A stretch of DNA of 5,446 bases. Source: Dehalococcoidales bacterium. Its GTDB lineage: Bacteria; Chloroflexota; Dehalococcoidia; Dehalococcoidales; UBA3254. Where the stretch lies: NCBI GenBank assembly GCA_028718465.1, contig JAQULX010000222.1, forward strand, positions 1 to 5,446, written 5' to 3'. The notes beneath the pieces are model-generated. The model did no database searches, was not told the origin of the DNA, and was given only the letters and a program-made list of their open reading frames with translations. The position numbers were made by a program, and so were the translations under genes. The first letter of the stretch is position 1; the number at the start of each line of letters is the position of its first letter. Below, piece after piece: positions 5,395 to 5,446 of this stretch.

Positions 5395-5411
5395 AGTTTA
5401 GCTTTTAAAGC
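5365..5411. repeat. Cluster of nested palindromes at the end of the Fe-S gene
   Basis: GCCAG-G-CTGGC (5365-5375), CAGGCT/AGCCTG (5367-5372 with 5382-5387) and GGCTTT-T-AAAGCC (5373-5385) overlap across the last codons of the gene. The 11-mer GCTTTTAAAGC occurs at 5374-5384 and again at 5401-5411. The overlapping stems are mutually exclusive. No T-run follows, so a terminator is possible but not clear. The remaining bases to 5446 hold nothing I can assign. Confidence 0.5.
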
Positions 5412-5446
5412 GAAATGATTAAGCCTGGTATTGCACTTTAACAATT

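Overview
The window reads as bacterial chromosomal DNA. The genes have Shine-Dalgarno sites at normal spacing, and one promoter has a consensus -35 box. The gene mix is an exported arylsulfotransferase, an Ig-like repeat surface protein, a 'conserved TM helix' membrane protein and a NosR/NapH-like Fe-S membrane protein. This would fit an anaerobic or sediment bacterium. A Dehalococcoidia-like Chloroflexota is my guess, but nothing here fixes the taxon. Composition changes along the window: the left end (about 1-720) is visibly GC-rich, while the non-coding stretch and last gene (about 3840-5446) are AT-rich.

Layout: (1) 1-662, + strand, the C-terminal end of a larger secreted or surface protein made of Ig-like repeats. 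A perfect 18-bp hairpin follows it. (2) 898-2448, - strand, a complete exported aryl-sulfate sulfotransferase (ASST) with the family's His/Arg motifs. (3) 2449-2874, a gap with a long-loop hairpin. (4) 2875-3837, - strand, a membrane protein of the PF05552 / small mechanosensitive channel type, ending in a tandem SNQTG repeat. (5) 3838-4602, a 765-bp gap between divergent genes. It holds the most unusual non-coding structure: a strong minus-strand promoter with a short structured leader, a near-ideal ribosome site placed on a start-stop codon pair, a + promoter with an inverted repeat over its -35 box, a 9-bp hairpin and a coding-like remnant. (6) 4603-5394, + strand, a polytopic membrane protein with one C-x3-C motif, like the start of NosR/NapH-type ferredoxin membrane proteins but apparently cut short. 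(7) A palindrome-rich end.

I see no operon joining the main genes. They lie in alternating orientation with separate control regions and look like independent units. No tRNA, rRNA, CRISPR array, transposase or integrase was recognised. The best candidates for something undescribed are the long minus-strand leader of the PF05552 gene (structured element plus start-stop ORF) and the broken reading frame just upstream of the Fe-S gene.
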